NCBI GenBank assembly: GCA_963709525.1
Contig: CAVPXB010000018.1
Span: forward strand, 1 to 64,000
Length of the DNA stretch: 64,000 nt
Reading direction: 5' to 3'
Origin: CAIWHR01 sp963709525
GTDB lineage: Bacteria; Pseudomonadota; Gammaproteobacteria; Burkholderiales; Casimicrobiaceae
The translations under genes and the position numbers were made by a program. The notes beneath the pieces were generated by a model, which was not told the origin of the DNA, ran no database searches, and was given only the letters and a program-made list of their open reading frames with translations. Shown one piece after another: positions 17,478 to 26,544 of the stretch. The first letter of the stretch is position 1, and each line of letters begins with the position of its first letter.

Positions 17478-18566
17478 ATGAAGGCGCGAGCGTCCCTGAT
17501 CGTGCTGCTGCTGGCAGCCTTCCCCGCGGTGGCAGCCGAACCGCGGATGATCTGTTTTGGCAACGAGCCTTCGTGGAGCCTTCAATTTGCCGACGTCTCG
17601 GTCGCGCGGTTCCTGCTTCCCGATGCGCGACCCGTGGAGTACCGGGGCAGCGAAACGCGCCTCGATCACCTCGGGGAACGGGCATGGCGCGGCAGGCCGG
17701 CGAAGGGCGCCGGGGGCGATCTCGTGGCATTCCTGAGCGAGGCCGCTTGCAGTGACGGAATGTCCGACGCGAAGCATGCGCTGACCGCGCGCGTCTCGCT
17801 TGCCGACGGTCGCTTTCTCGCGGGTTGCTGCCGGCGCGTGGATGCCCCGGCTGCCGCGCCGAAAGCCGCTGCGTCGATCGAGGGGCCGATCTGGCAGCTC
17901 GCCAGTCTGCGCGGCCTCGACCCAGGCAGCCTCCGTGACGCGATACGGCCGGTGACGGCTCGCTTCAAGGCCGGTCGCATCGACGGATTCTCTGGCTGCA
18001 ACTTGTTTTTCGGCGGGTACACCATCGACGGCGACCGGGTGGTGATCGGGTCGCTGGGCGGAACCATGATGGCGTGCCCGGAAAGCCCCACGGCAGTGGA
18101 AAACGCTGTCAGGGCGGCGCTCGCCGGGCCGCTTCGCTACACCCTCGCGGACCATCTCTTGACGCTTCATTCCGGCGCCGAGCCGGTCATCGTGTTTCAA
18201 ATGCAACCCGCCCGCACGCTCGAGGGCGCGACGTGGAAGGTCACCGGCTTCAACAACGGACGCCAGGCCGTCGTGAGTCCGTTGCTCGGCACGACGCTTT
18301 CGCTGACGTTCAGGGGTGGAATCGTGAAGGGCTTCGGTGGATGCAACACCTTCCGCGCGAAGTACAGCGCCGATGGGGATCGCATCGTCCTGGGGCCCGC
18401 GTCTGCCACGCGCAAGGCTTGCGTGAGCGAGGGGGTCATGCAGCAGGAGCGGGAGTTTCTGCGGGCATTGGAGGCGACCACGACGTGGGCCTTCGACGGC
18501 GAACTGCTCGACATGCACCGCGCCGACGGCGAGCGGGCATTGACGGCGACGCGACGCGTTGACTAG
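17478..18566 (+). CDS. exported double META-domain protein (HslJ-like)
   Basis: 362 residues with a signal peptide (ASLIVLLLAAFPAVAA). Residues about 22-115 form a COG3650-like domain (MICFGNEPSWSLQFADVSVA; GCCRRVD). Two META (HslJ-type) domains follow: the first with GFSGCNLFFGGYTIDGDRVV and MMACPES, the second with GFGGCNTFRAKYSADGDRIV and RKACVSEG. Each has the conserved Gly-Gly/Ser-Gly-Cys-Asn. HslJ is linked to heat and novobiocin stress in E. coli. ATG 17478 is preferred to ATG 17448 because the signal peptide starts there. Confidence 0.85.
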   Translation: MKARASLIVLLLAAFPAVAAEPRMICFGNEPSWSLQFADVSVARFLLPDARPVEYRGSETRLDHLGERAWRGRPAKGAGGDLVAFLSEAACSDGMSDAKHALTARVSLADGRFLAGCCRRVDAPAAAPKAAASIEGPIWQLASLRGLDPGSLRDAIRPVTARFKAGRIDGFSGCNLFFGGYTIDGDRVVIGSLGGTMMACPESPTAVENAVRAALAGPLRYTLADHLLTLHSGAEPVIVFQMQPARTLEGATWKVTGFNNGRQAVVSPLLGTTLSLTFRGGIVKGFGGCNTFRAKYSADGDRIVLGPASATRKACVSEGVMQQEREFLRALEATTTWAFDGELLDMHRADGERALTATRRVD

Positions 18567-18611
18567 CCCTCGCAGACGGCGTCATCGATCCGGGTCCTGA
18601 GGAGAAAAAAC

Positions 18612-19436
18612 GTGACCGCGCGCATTTGGCTCATCGTCGGCATCAAGGTCCTGGCAATCGCGGCAGCCTTGCTGATTCCCGCCATGCCGCAACCGCTCGA
18701 GTATCACGACTTTTCCGATGCGCGCCCGGCGTTCGGCATCGACAACTTTCTCGATGTGACTTCGAATGCCGCGTTTCTCGTCGTCGGCATCGCTGGGCTG
18801 GTTGTGGCACTCGGGCGCCGTACGCGCTTCGAGCACGGCATCGAGCGGTGGCCCTACGTCATCTTCTTCGCGGGCGTGCTGCTCACGGCGGTCGGGTCGT
18901 CGTACTACCACCTGTCTCCCGACAACGAAACCCTGTTCTGGGACCGTTTGCCGATGACGGTCGCCTTCATGGCGCTCGTCTGCAGCCAGATCGTCGATCG
19001 GATAAGCGTCCGCGCCGGCCTCGCCTTGCTGGTGCCGATGCTTTTGCTCGGCGCCTTGTCGGTCTTGTACTGGCGGGCAACGGAGCGCGCCGGCGTGGGC
19101 AATGTCATTCCCTACGGAATCCTGCAGGGCTATTCAGTGGTCATACTGCTGTTGCTGGCAAGGATGAAGCCGTCGCGCTATACGCACGGCCATTGCCTCT
19201 ACTGGGTGTTCGCGTGGTACGTGCTCAGCAAGTTTCTGGAGACGTTCGATGGCGAGGTGCACGAGCTGACCCACGTCGTCAGCGGACACACGCTGAAGCA
19301 CATCGCCGCCGCCATCGCCGGCGTCGCCGTTTGTCGAATGCTGATGCGCCGGACGCCCACGGCGGAGGCTTCGCCAAGCGTGCCACGAGAGCCCGCAATG
19401 GCGGCGGGGCGCAACGCAACGCTTGGACCAGGATGA
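18612..19436 (+). CDS. ceramidase/alkaline phytoceramidase-like membrane protein
   Basis: 274 residues, about seven hydrophobic helices, GTG start at 18612. CREST-family residues are visible: Ser and His in GSSYYHLSPDNETLFWDRLP (with the Asp), and two His in VVSGHTLKHIAAAIAG near the end. These form the zinc site of intramembrane hydrolases such as alkaline ceramidase. The N-terminal DNFLDVTSNAAFLVVGIAG fits the bacterial members. The substrate in a betaproteobacterium is unknown; lipid amide hydrolysis is a family inference. The tail after residue 250 is polar and may be disordered. Confidence 0.75.
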   Translation: MTARIWLIVGIKVLAIAAALLIPAMPQPLEYHDFSDARPAFGIDNFLDVTSNAAFLVVGIAGLVVALGRRTRFEHGIERWPYVIFFAGVLLTAVGSSYYHLSPDNETLFWDRLPMTVAFMALVCSQIVDRISVRAGLALLVPMLLLGALSVLYWRATERAGVGNVIPYGILQGYSVVILLLLARMKPSRYTHGHCLYWVFAWYVLSKFLETFDGEVHELTHVVSGHTLKHIAAAIAGVAVCRMLMRRTPTAEASPSVPREPAMAAGRNATLGPG

Positions 19437-19508
19437 GCACGGCTCTGAAGGGCGGCACGGACGGACGCTCGCCCCGGTAGAATCCAACGCACCATCGAAA
19501 GGACGTAC

Positions 19509-20111
19509 ATGAGTTCACGCTTGCGGTTATTGCTCGCGCTCGCCGTCTCCGCCTGCGCTTCGTTGGCGGCGGCGCAAACGGCGACCATCACGAGTTCCGT
19601 CAACGTCCGTGCCGGCCCCGACAAGGCCTTCCCGACCGTTACCTGGGTCATGACCGGAACATCGGTGACCGTGGTCGGGTGTACGGCCAACTGGCGTTGG
19701 TGCGATGTCACCGCCGGTCGCGACCGCGGCTGGGTGTATGCGCGCTATCTCGCGTATCCGTTCGAGGGGAGTGCAATCACGGTCCTCAACGGCGGCCCGA
19801 AGCTTGGTTTGCCAGCGGTCGAATTTTCGCTGGGACCCTACTGGGATGCGAATTACCAGAAAAAGCGCTGGTTCGCACAGAAAGCCGACTGGCAGCGACG
19901 CTGGGACCGGCAGCCCCCGCCGCGGGAATGGCGCGCAGCCCGGATCCGCGCGCGGTTGATCTACGGCACGCTGCGGAAGCGCGGCTGGATGAAGCCGTCC
20001 GCGACCAACGAAAACGCCCGGCATCGCCGGGCGTCGTGCGCAGGATCGAGTGGCCGCTACTGTGCCTTGGCCTGGGCTGCCACCGACTTCGTCGAAGCGA
20101 TCACCGGCTGA
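19509..20111 (+). CDS. secreted bacterial SH3 (SH3b) domain protein; C-terminus uncertain
   Basis: About 200 codons. Signal peptide (LLLALAVSACASLAAAQ), then one SH3b domain (ITSSVNVRAGPDKAFPTVTW, WCDVTAGRDRGWVYARYLAY). A basic region follows with YWDANYQKKRWFAQKADWQR and a Trp/Arg-rich stretch. The last 30 codons run through the ctpA terminator (20011-20033) and overlap the end of ctpA on the other strand, so the true stop is probably earlier and hidden by an indel after about 19940. SH3b domains usually bind peptidoglycan. A TAGAAT box at 19478-19483 could be its -10. Confidence 0.7.
   Translation: MSSRLRLLLALAVSACASLAAAQTATITSSVNVRAGPDKAFPTVTWVMTGTSVTVVGCTANWRWCDVTAGRDRGWVYARYLAYPFEGSAITVLNGGPKLGLPAVEFSLGPYWDANYQKKRWFAQKADWQRRWDRQPPPREWRAARIRARLIYGTLRKRGWMKPSATNENARHRRASCAGSSGRYCALAWAATDFVEAITG
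20011..20033 (-). terminator. intrinsic terminator downstream of ctpA
   Basis: On the minus strand, a perfect 8-bp GC-rich stem (CGCCCGGC / GCCGGGCG) with a 3-nt loop is followed by TTTT. It lies 24 bp after the inferred ctpA stop at 20057. Confidence 0.75.
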
Positions 20112-21486
20112 CCTTTCAGGTGGTTGATCGCCTGCGTCAACTGGAAGTCATCGGACGCGCCGAATTCAAACCGGGGCGGCAGCGGCTGCGGTGCTTCCGA
20201 CTTGGTCCGGTGCGGGGCTGCTCGGGCGCCGGCGCGGCGCTGCGCGCGTCCGGTCGGCGCGCATCGCCCTTGGTGGCCGTGCCGACCTTGTTGGTCTCGA
20301 GGTGCCGCTCGAGGTTGGCCTCGCGGATGCGGTTCGGAGAATCGCGGCCGTCATCGACGTAAATGTCGGGCTCGATGCCCTTGGCCTGGATCGACCGCCC
20401 CGCCGGCGTGTAATAGCGGGCCGTGGTGAGCTTGAGACCGGCGGTATTCGAAATGGGCAGGATGGTCTGCACCGAGCCCTTGCCGAAGGTCTGCGTGCCG
20501 AGCACCGTCGCGCGCTTGTGATCCTGGAGCGCGCCGGCAACGATTTCGGACGCCGACGCGGTGCCGCCGTCGACCAGCACGGTCATCGGCACCTTCTTTA
20601 TCGCGGCCGGCAAATCCTTGAGGTAGTCGTCGCCGCGCCGCGTGTAGTTGTCCTTGGTGGCGGTGAGGCGCATGCGCGCGTCGGCGGTGCGGCCGTCGGT
20701 GTAGACCACCAGCGCATCCTTGGGCAGGAAGGCGGCGGACACGGCGACCGCCTGGTTGAGCAGGCCGCCGGGGTCCGAGCGCACGTCGAGCACGAGGCCC
20801 TTCAGTTCGCCCTGCTTGTAGAAATCCTTGATCGCCTTGGCGAGATCTTCGCCGGTGCGCTCCTGGAAGCTGCGGATGCGCAGATAGCCATAGCCGGGCT
20901 CCAGCATCTTCGCGCGCACGCTCTTGACGTTGATTTCCTCGCGCGTCAGCGTGAAGGTGAGCGGCTGGTCGACGTCTTTGCGCACGATGGTCAGCACCAC
21001 GTCGGTGCCGGGCTTGCCGCGCATTTTGTCGACCGCCTTGGACAGCGGCAGGCCCCGGGTCGCGGTGTCGTCGATCTTGACGATCAGGTCGCCGGTCTTG
21101 ATGCCGGCGCGGAACGCGGGCGTGTCCTCGATCGGCGAGACCACGCGCACGAGGCCGTCTTCGACCCCTACCTCGATGCCCAGGCCGCCGAACTTGCCCT
21201 GCGTGGAGATCTGCAGGTCCTTGAAGGCTTCGGCGTCGAGGAAATCGGAGTGCGGGTCGAGGCCGCGCACCATGCCGTTGATGGCTTCCTTGATGAGCTT
21301 GTCGTCGGAGACGGGTTCGACGTAGTCGCTCTTGATCTTGCCGAAGACGGCCGCGAGCAGCTGCAGGTCTTCGTAGGGGATGGGAAGCTTCTGCTCGCGC
21401 TGCGCCACCGCCGAAAAATTGAGCGACAGCAGGACACCGAGCACGGCGCCCAATCCGATCAGTCCGGCCTTTTTCCAGTTACCCAT
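20057..21486 (-). CDS. ctpA: C-terminal processing peptidase (S41), frameshifted near its 3' end
   Basis: Periplasmic serine protease of about 475 residues. N-terminal anchor (AGLIGLGAVLGVLLSLNFSA), PDZ domain (FGGLGIEVGVEDGLVRVVSP), and the S41 core with the nucleophile in VDGGTASASEIVAGAL and the catalytic lysine in GTQTFGKGSVQTI. Start at 21486 (MGNWKKAGL) follows AAAGGA; a longer ORF to 21555 overlaps envC. After residue 425 the frame breaks near 20210. The other frame reads PRFEFGASDDFQLTQAINHL and ends at TAG 20057, the expected family tail. Downstream of envC, 13 bp apart, as in many proteobacteria. Confidence 0.9.
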
Positions 21487-21499
21487 TGCGTCGCGTCCT

Positions 21500-22744
21500 T
21501 TATTTGCCGATCCAGGTGGCCGGATCCATGGCTTTGCCCTGATGGCGAATTTCAAAGTATACCCCGGGCTCTACGCTGCCGCCGGAAGAACCCGCCTGCG
21601 CGACAGCCTCGCCCTCGCCTACCGAAGCGCCCACCGTGGCGAGCAACGCATCGTTGTTGCCGTAGAGGCTCATGTAGCCGTCGCCGTGATCGACAATCAA
21701 GAGGTTGCCAAAGCCACGCAGCCAGTCGGCATAGACGACCTGACCGGCGGCAATCGCCCGGACCTCCTGCCCGACGGCGCAGCGGATGAACCAGCCCTTC
21801 CAGGTCATCGCGCCACCATCCCTTGGTGTCCCGAACCTGCTCGCAAGTTCCCCACGCACCGGCATCGACAGCGATCCGCGCCCTGATCCCAACCCCAACG
21901 CCTGGTTCGCGGGCGCGGCCGCCGGCAACCTTTCGTCCGTTGTGGGCTTCCCCGCGGACGGTGGCGCCTTGTGGTCGACGCCCGGCGGCTCCCGCCGGAC
22001 GGGCGCGCGCGCCCGCGAAAGCTCGGTCAGGCGATCGATCAGGCGCGACAGACGCGAATCGTCGCGCTTCAATCGATCGAGTTCGCGCTGCTGGCGGCGG
22101 ATGTCGCCGGCAACGCGCTGCAATACCTGCGCATGGGCGCCACGTTGCTGCTGCAGCTCGGCCCGCTGAGAGGCTTCGTCGCGCGCAAGTGCGTCCAGCC
22201 GTTCTCGTTGCGCCTGCGCTTGCGCGGCCAGCGTCTGCACCTGTAGCTGGTGGGCGCGCAGGTCCGCGATCGCTTTCGCGCGCATGTCGCCGATGGCCCG
22301 CAGGTAGTGCATCAGGCGCGCGATCTCGCCGGGATCGCGTCCCGAGAGCAGCAACTTCAATGGTTCCTGGCGGCCCCCCGTCTGCTGTTGCACGAGCAGG
22401 CGCGCGAGCAGCATCTGCTCCCCCTTCACCTGCTGCTCGAGATTTGCGCGCTCGGTGTCGAGGCCGGAGCGCGCCGCTTCGACGTCGCGGCGTTCGCGTT
22501 CGAGTTCGTGCAGTCGCCGGTTGGCTTTGGAAATCGCGAGGGCGGTGGTCTTCAGCGCATCGGCGGCATCGGCACGCGACGACTCCGAAGCGGTCAACTC
22601 GCGCTGCACCGCCTCGACCCGCGCCTTGAGATCGCGCCGCTGCGCCTCGAGCGCCTTGGCGTCGACTGCCGGCGCCGCATCGGGCGCGCCGGTGGCCGTT
22701 CCCGCGACGGCCGCGGCGAAGAGTACGAGCGCGAGGCGGACCAC
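21500..22744 (-). CDS. envC: murein hydrolase activator EnvC
   Basis: 414 residues. Signal peptide, then a long coiled coil (residues about 35-250, rich in Ala/Arg/Glu/Gln) and a C-terminal LytM domain (SMPVRGELASRFGTPRDGGA ... GVYFEIRHQGKAMDP). The LytM zinc site is degenerate: where active enzymes have His-x-His, this has GYMSLYGNN. It is therefore an activator of amidases at the septum, not a hydrolase. Start chosen at GTG 22744 (VVRLALVLFAAAVAG, with AGGA upstream). The 26 extra codons to 22822 come from the repeat element and include the FDRLRT-type peptide. Sits between gpmI and ctpA, a common order. Confidence 0.88.
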   Translation of the reverse strand: MVRLALVLFAAAVAGTATGAPDAAPAVDAKALEAQRRDLKARVEAVQRELTASESSRADAADALKTTALAISKANRRLHELERERRDVEAARSGLDTERANLEQQVKGEQMLLARLLVQQQTGGRQEPLKLLLSGRDPGEIARLMHYLRAIGDMRAKAIADLRAHQLQVQTLAAQAQAQRERLDALARDEASQRAELQQQRGAHAQVLQRVAGDIRRQQRELDRLKRDDSRLSRLIDRLTELSRARAPVRREPPGVDHKAPPSAGKPTTDERLPAAAPANQALGLGSGRGSLSMPVRGELASRFGTPRDGGAMTWKGWFIRCAVGQEVRAIAAGQVVYADWLRGFGNLLIVDHGDGYMSLYGNNDALLATVGASVGEGEAVAQAGSSGGSVEPGVYFEIRHQGKAMDPATWIGK

Positions 22745-22745
22745 T

Positions 22746-22937
22746 ATTGATCCTGCATAGTGAGGTATGAAGTTCCGTTCGGGCTGAGTCCGTCGAAGCC
22801 CTTCGACAGCTTCCTTCGACAAGTGATGTATCTAGTTCCGTTCGGGCTGAGCCCGTCGAAGCCCCTTCGACTGACTCAGGACAGGCCCTTCGACTGACTC
22901 AGGACGAACGGTTCAATGCAATTCATGCCGGATCAAT
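22746..22937. repeat. intergenic repeat cluster, locus 2, bounded by ATTGATCC and GGATCAAT
   Basis: Block between envC and gpmI with inverted ends ATTGATCC (22746-22753) and GGATCAAT (22930-22937). Inside are two GTTCCGTTCGGGCTGAG units (from 22772 and 22834) and four TTCGAC units, two as TTCGACTGACTCAGGAC, then GAACGGTTCAATGCAATTCA. The outer ends are themselves inverted copies: both have TGCAT or GCATG next to the boundary and CCGTTCG further in. The left end touches the envC start codon. Confidence 0.85.
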
Positions 22938-22967
22938 GACCGGCGGGAAAATGGTCGCGGCACTGCG

Positions 22968-24557
22968 TCAGGCTAGGGTCACCAGCGAGCGGCCGGTCAT
23001 CTCGGCGGGTTGCGGCACGCCCATCATCGCCAGCAGCGTCGGCGCGAGGTCTTGCAGCGAACCGCCCTTGGCGATTCCGGCCGCCCGTCCAACGTAGACG
23101 ACCGGAACGACGTTGAGCGTGTGCGCGGTGTGCGGCTGTCCCGTGGCGACGTCGAACATCTGCTCGGCGTTGCCGTGATCGGCGCTGATCAGGACTTCGC
23201 CGCCCGCGGCGCGGGTGGCCTCGACGACCCGTCCGATGCAGGCGTCGAGCGTCTCGACCGCGCGGGTGGCGGCATCGAGGTTGCCGGTGTGGCCGACCAT
23301 GTCCCCGTTGGCATAGTTGCAGATGATCGCGTCGTAACGCCCGCTCGCGATGGCCTCCACCAGCTTGTCGGTGACCTCGACGGCGCTCATCTCGGGCTGC
23401 AGGTCGTAGGTGGCGACCCTGGGTGATGGCACGAGGATGCGGTCTTCCCCCGGGTGCGTCGCTTCGTTGCCGCCGCTGAAGAAGTAGGTCACGTGCGCGT
23501 ATTTTTCGGTCTCGGCGATGCGCAGCTGGGTCAGGCCGAGAGACGCGACGTACTCGCCGAAACCGTTGGCCACCGACTGCGCGCCGAATGCGGTCGGCAG
23601 GTGCGCGAATTCATCGCCGTAGTTGGTGAGGCACACGTAACGCGCGAGTTGCGGGACGCGATTGCGGGGAAAGCCGGCAAAGGCGGCATCGGTGAAGGCG
23701 CGCGTGAGCTCGCGCGTGCGGTCGGCGCGGAAATTCATGAACACGATGACGTCGCCGTCCTCCACGCGGCCGGCCGTCCCGGTCGCGTCGGTCACCACGG
23801 TAGGCTGGACGAACTCGTCGTTTTCGCCGCGTGCATAGGCGGCATCCAGCGCTGCCGCTGCGGTGGCGGCCGACCAGGGCGCCCTGCCGTCGACGATCAG
23901 GTCCCACGCCTGCTGCACGCGATCCCAGCGCTGATCGCGGTCCATCGCGAAATAGCGGCCCACCAGCGTCGCGATCCTCGCCCCCGGGTGGGCATCGCAG
24001 ACGGCCTGCATGAAGGCGATCGACGGTGCGGCGCTCCTCGGCGGCGTATCGCGGCCGTCGAGAAAGGCGTGGACGTGGACGCGCGGCGCTCCGCCCTTGG
24101 CAGCCATGTCCACCATCGCCGCGAGCTGGCGCTCGTGGCTGTGGACCCCGCCCGGCGAGAGCAGGCCGAAGATGTGCAGCGTCGAGCGGTTGGCCCTGGC
24201 CGTGGCGACGGCGTCGTTCAACACCGGGTTGGCGGCGAACTCGCCGGTTTCGATCGCGTGGTCGATGCGCGTGAAGTCCTGGTAGACGACCCGTCCGGCG
24301 CCGATGTTGAGATGTCCAACCTCGGAATTGCCCATCTGGCCGGGCGGCAGGCCGACGTGAAGCTCCGAAGCGTTGATCGTCGTGTGCGGGCAGGTGGCCT
24401 GCAGCCGGTCCCAGTTGGGTTTTTGCGCCCGGGCGATGGCGTTGTCGGGGGTGTCCTCACGACAGCCGAAGCCGTCGAGGATCAGCAGGACGGCAGGGCG
24501 TACCGAGAGCCCGGAGCGGGCAAATGCAGGGCGGGAGAGGGTGTCGGTTGCAGTCAT
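22968..24557 (-). CDS. gpmI: 2,3-bisphosphoglycerate-independent phosphoglycerate mutase
   Basis: 529 residues, normal for the family. Converts 3- to 2-phosphoglycerate in glycolysis using two Mn ions. Seen: the metal-binding start LLILDGFGC, the phosphoserine loop MGNSEVGHLNIGAGRVVYQD, DGRDTPPRSA, VGRYFAMDRDQRWDR, FRADRTRELTRAF, NYANGDMVGHTGN and the second metal site ISADHGNAEQM. ATG 24557 chosen; an N-terminal extension to 24620 adds only non-conserved residues. First gene of the gpmI-envC-ctpA group, which is interrupted by the locus 2 repeat. Confidence 0.93.
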   Translation of the reverse strand: MTATDTLSRPAFARSGLSVRPAVLLILDGFGCREDTPDNAIARAQKPNWDRLQATCPHTTINASELHVGLPPGQMGNSEVGHLNIGAGRVVYQDFTRIDHAIETGEFAANPVLNDAVATARANRSTLHIFGLLSPGGVHSHERQLAAMVDMAAKGGAPRVHVHAFLDGRDTPPRSAAPSIAFMQAVCDAHPGARIATLVGRYFAMDRDQRWDRVQQAWDLIVDGRAPWSAATAAAALDAAYARGENDEFVQPTVVTDATGTAGRVEDGDVIVFMNFRADRTRELTRAFTDAAFAGFPRNRVPQLARYVCLTNYGDEFAHLPTAFGAQSVANGFGEYVASLGLTQLRIAETEKYAHVTYFFSGGNEATHPGEDRILVPSPRVATYDLQPEMSAVEVTDKLVEAIASGRYDAIICNYANGDMVGHTGNLDAATRAVETLDACIGRVVEATRAAGGEVLISADHGNAEQMFDVATGQPHTAHTLNVVPVVYVGRAAGIAKGGSLQDLAPTLLAMMGVPQPAEMTGRSLVTLA

Positions 24558-24727
24558 GGCATGGGTGGGGCGCGAAGCCGCCAGCGGAAAGAAGGGGTCG
24601 AAGCGAAGCAGCCCGGGCACGCTGCGGCCCTCGGGCCGTCAGCAGCATCCGACCGGCGTACGCAGCCTCCGGCCTGCGCATACGCTATCATTTTACCCTT
24701 TTGCCGCCTGGCGCTTGCCGGAACCCC

Positions 24728-25138
24728 ATGACCTTCATTCAGAACAACTGGTTGCTGATCCTCGTGCTGTTTCTTTCCGGGGCGATGCTCGTGTGGCCGC
24801 TGATGCAGCGGCGCTTTTCGCCGATGAAGGACGTCGGCACCCTGAACGTCACGCACCTCATCAATACGCAGGACGCGGTGCTGCTCGACGTGCGCGAGAC
24901 GAAGGAGTACGAGGGCGGCCGCCTGCCCAATGCCGTCCATATTCCGCTGTCGCAACTCGACAGCCGGGCGAACGAACTCGCGAAGCTGACATCGCATCCC
25001 GTCGTGGCCTACTGCGCCAGCGGCAACCGCAGCCGCTCGGCCGGCGCTGCGCTGGCGCGCATGGGGTTCAAGGACATCTACAATCTGCACGGCGGCTATC
25101 AGGCGTGGAAAACGGCCGGACTGCCGGTGGAGAAGTGA
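24728..25138 (+). CDS. membrane-anchored rhodanese-domain protein
   Basis: 136 residues. One N-terminal transmembrane helix (NWLLILVLFLSGAMLVWPLM) is followed by a rhodanese domain (VTHLINTQDAVLLDVRETKE, VVAYCASGNRSRSAGAALAR, NLHGGYQAWKTAGLPVEK). The active-site cysteine is in YCASGNRS, the loop that holds the persulfide. Sulfur transfer or redox role; this gene commonly precedes grxC and secB, and here it is 1 bp from grxC, so the two are co-transcribed. Confidence 0.88.
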   Translation: MTFIQNNWLLILVLFLSGAMLVWPLMQRRFSPMKDVGTLNVTHLINTQDAVLLDVRETKEYEGGRLPNAVHIPLSQLDSRANELAKLTSHPVVAYCASGNRSRSAGAALARMGFKDIYNLHGGYQAWKTAGLPVEK

Positions 25139-25139
25139 C

Positions 25140-25397
25140 ATGCCCACGATCACCCTTTATGCCACCGCCGTGTGTCCCTACTGCATCCAGGCCGAGCGCC
25201 TGCTGAAGTCCAAGGGCGCGACCGACATCACCAAGATTCGCGTGGATGCCGAGCCGGGCTTGCGCGAGGCGATGATGGCGCGCACCGGACGCCGCACCGT
25301 GCCCCAGATCTACATCGGCGACGTGCACGTCGGCGGCTACGACGACCTGGTCGCGCTCGATCGCGCCGGCAAGCTCGATCCGCTGCTCGCCGCTTGA
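25140..25397 (+). CDS. grxC: glutaredoxin 3
   Basis: 85-residue dithiol glutaredoxin. Active site CPYC (residues 12-15) in ATAVCPYCIQAERLL; the TVP motif with the cis-proline in RRTVPQIYIGDVHVGGYDDL, which binds glutathione. It reduces protein disulfides with GSH in the cytoplasm. It starts immediately after the rhodanese gene and is followed by secB 82 bp later, the typical order in Beta- and Gammaproteobacteria. Confidence 0.94.
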   Translation: MPTITLYATAVCPYCIQAERLLKSKGATDITKIRVDAEPGLREAMMARTGRRTVPQIYIGDVHVGGYDDLVALDRAGKLDPLLAA

Positions 25398-25438
25398 GCG
25401 CGGGCGCCGGCCATTCCGGGCCTGCCGCGGCGATGCGC

Positions 25439-25444
25439 TAAAAT
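25439..25444 (+). promoter_or_regulatory. possible -10 box for secB (TAAAAT)
   Basis: TAAAAT lies 36 bp upstream of the secB ATG in an otherwise GC-rich gap. No good -35 hexamer is seen 16-18 bp upstream, so this is tentative. Confidence 0.35.
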
Positions 25445-25479
25445 AAGCGGTTTTCTTCTCCTTTCGAAAGATATGCATC

Positions 25480-25953
25480 ATGGCCGAAGCCCAGCAACCC
25501 GCCGCGCAATCCCCCGTGTTCTCGATCGACAAGATCTACATCAAGGATCTTTCCCTCGAAAATCCCGGAGCGCCCAAGTCATTCCTCAGCCAGGAGGCGC
25601 CGCAGGTCGAAGTGGGCCTGCGCACCCGCGGCGAACAGGTCGAACCGGACATTTATGAGTGTGTGCTCACTGTCACCCTGACGGCCAAGGCGGGCGACAA
25701 GACGCTGTTTCTCGTGGAGGCTGCGCAGGCCGGGATCTTCACCATTCGCGGCGTGCCGCCGGAGCACCTGCAGGCGGTGATCGCGATCAACTGCCCGACG
25801 GTGCTGTTCCCCTACGTGCGGGAGACGTTGGCTGACGCGGTGACGCGCGCCGGCTTCCCGCCGGTGCATCTGGCGCCGATCAATTTCGAGGCGCTCTACC
25901 AGCAGCAACTGGCGCAGGCGCAGGCGCCGGTACCGCCGGCCGTCATCAACTGA
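25480..25953 (+). CDS. secB: protein-export chaperone SecB
   Basis: 157 residues, normal length. SecB holds precursor proteins unfolded and hands them to SecA. Conserved parts: FSIDKIYIKDLSLENPGAPK at residues 13-33, VLTVTLTAKAGDKTLFLVE, QAGIFTIRGV, and the SecA-facing CPTVLFPYVRETLADAVTRA with GFPPVHLAPINFEALYQQQL. It is preceded by grxC and followed 11 bp later by an SH3 protein and gpsA. Confidence 0.95.
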   Translation: MAEAQQPAAQSPVFSIDKIYIKDLSLENPGAPKSFLSQEAPQVEVGLRTRGEQVEPDIYECVLTVTLTAKAGDKTLFLVEAAQAGIFTIRGVPPEHLQAVIAINCPTVLFPYVRETLADAVTRAGFPPVHLAPINFEALYQQQLAQAQAPVPPAVIN

Positions 25954-25964
25954 CCGCCTTCGCC

Positions 25965-26457
25965 ATGCCGACGGGGTCCGCGCGCGCGCAATCGCCAGTC
26001 AGGGCGGCCCTGTGCGTGGCGGCGTTCGCGCTGGCGCCGTCGCTCGGCGTCGCCGCCGATTACCGCTCCACCGCGGAGCCGGCGACGATCCTCTACGACG
26101 CGCCGTCGGCGAAGGCACGGCCGCTCTTCATCCTCGGCCGCGACACGCCGGTCGAGGTCATCGTACCGCTCGAAAGCTGGATCAAGGTGCGCGATGTCGG
26201 CGGCTCGATCGGCTGGGTGGAAAAAAAAGCGTTGACCGACCGCCGCATGCTGGTGGTGCGCGTGCCGTTGGCCGAGGTGCGCGCCAATCCCGACGATGCC
26301 GCTGCCGCTGGTTTTCAGGGCCGAGTTGCAAGTCCTGCTGGAAGCGGCCGAAGCGGCGACGTCGGCGGCCACGACCGCGGCGCCGGGCTGGATCAAGGTC
26401 CGCCACCGCGATGGCCAGGTGGGCTACGTGCGCGTCGGCCAGGTCTTCGGCCTCTGA
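25965..26457 (+). CDS. exported SH3-domain protein with two SH3b units (frameshifted)
   Basis: About 164 residues once joined. Signal peptide (AALCVAAFALAPSLGVAA), then an SH3b unit (ILYDAPSAKARPLFILGRDT, LESWIKVRDVGGSIGWVEKK). A second half lies in another frame from about 26310: VFRAELQVLLEAAEAATSAA, then PGWIKVRHRDGQVGYVRVGQ and the stop at 26457. One indel near 26300-26315, in a GCCGCTGCCGCTGG stretch, explains the break. Proteins like this sit between secB and gpsA in several betaproteobacteria. Probable cell-wall association is inferred from the SH3b fold. Confidence 0.78.
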
Positions 26458-26544
26458 CCGCAGGTTTCCCGCTCTGCAGACCGGCGACGCAGCCGAACCC
26501 TCGCCCGATCTCCGCCGCCGCCCCGGCAATCGCCCGGTCCAGAC

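Noticed and set aside
22745..22822. Longer EnvC N-terminus
   Set aside because: The extra 26 codons derive from the repeat element; the signal peptide and ribosome site fit GTG 22744.
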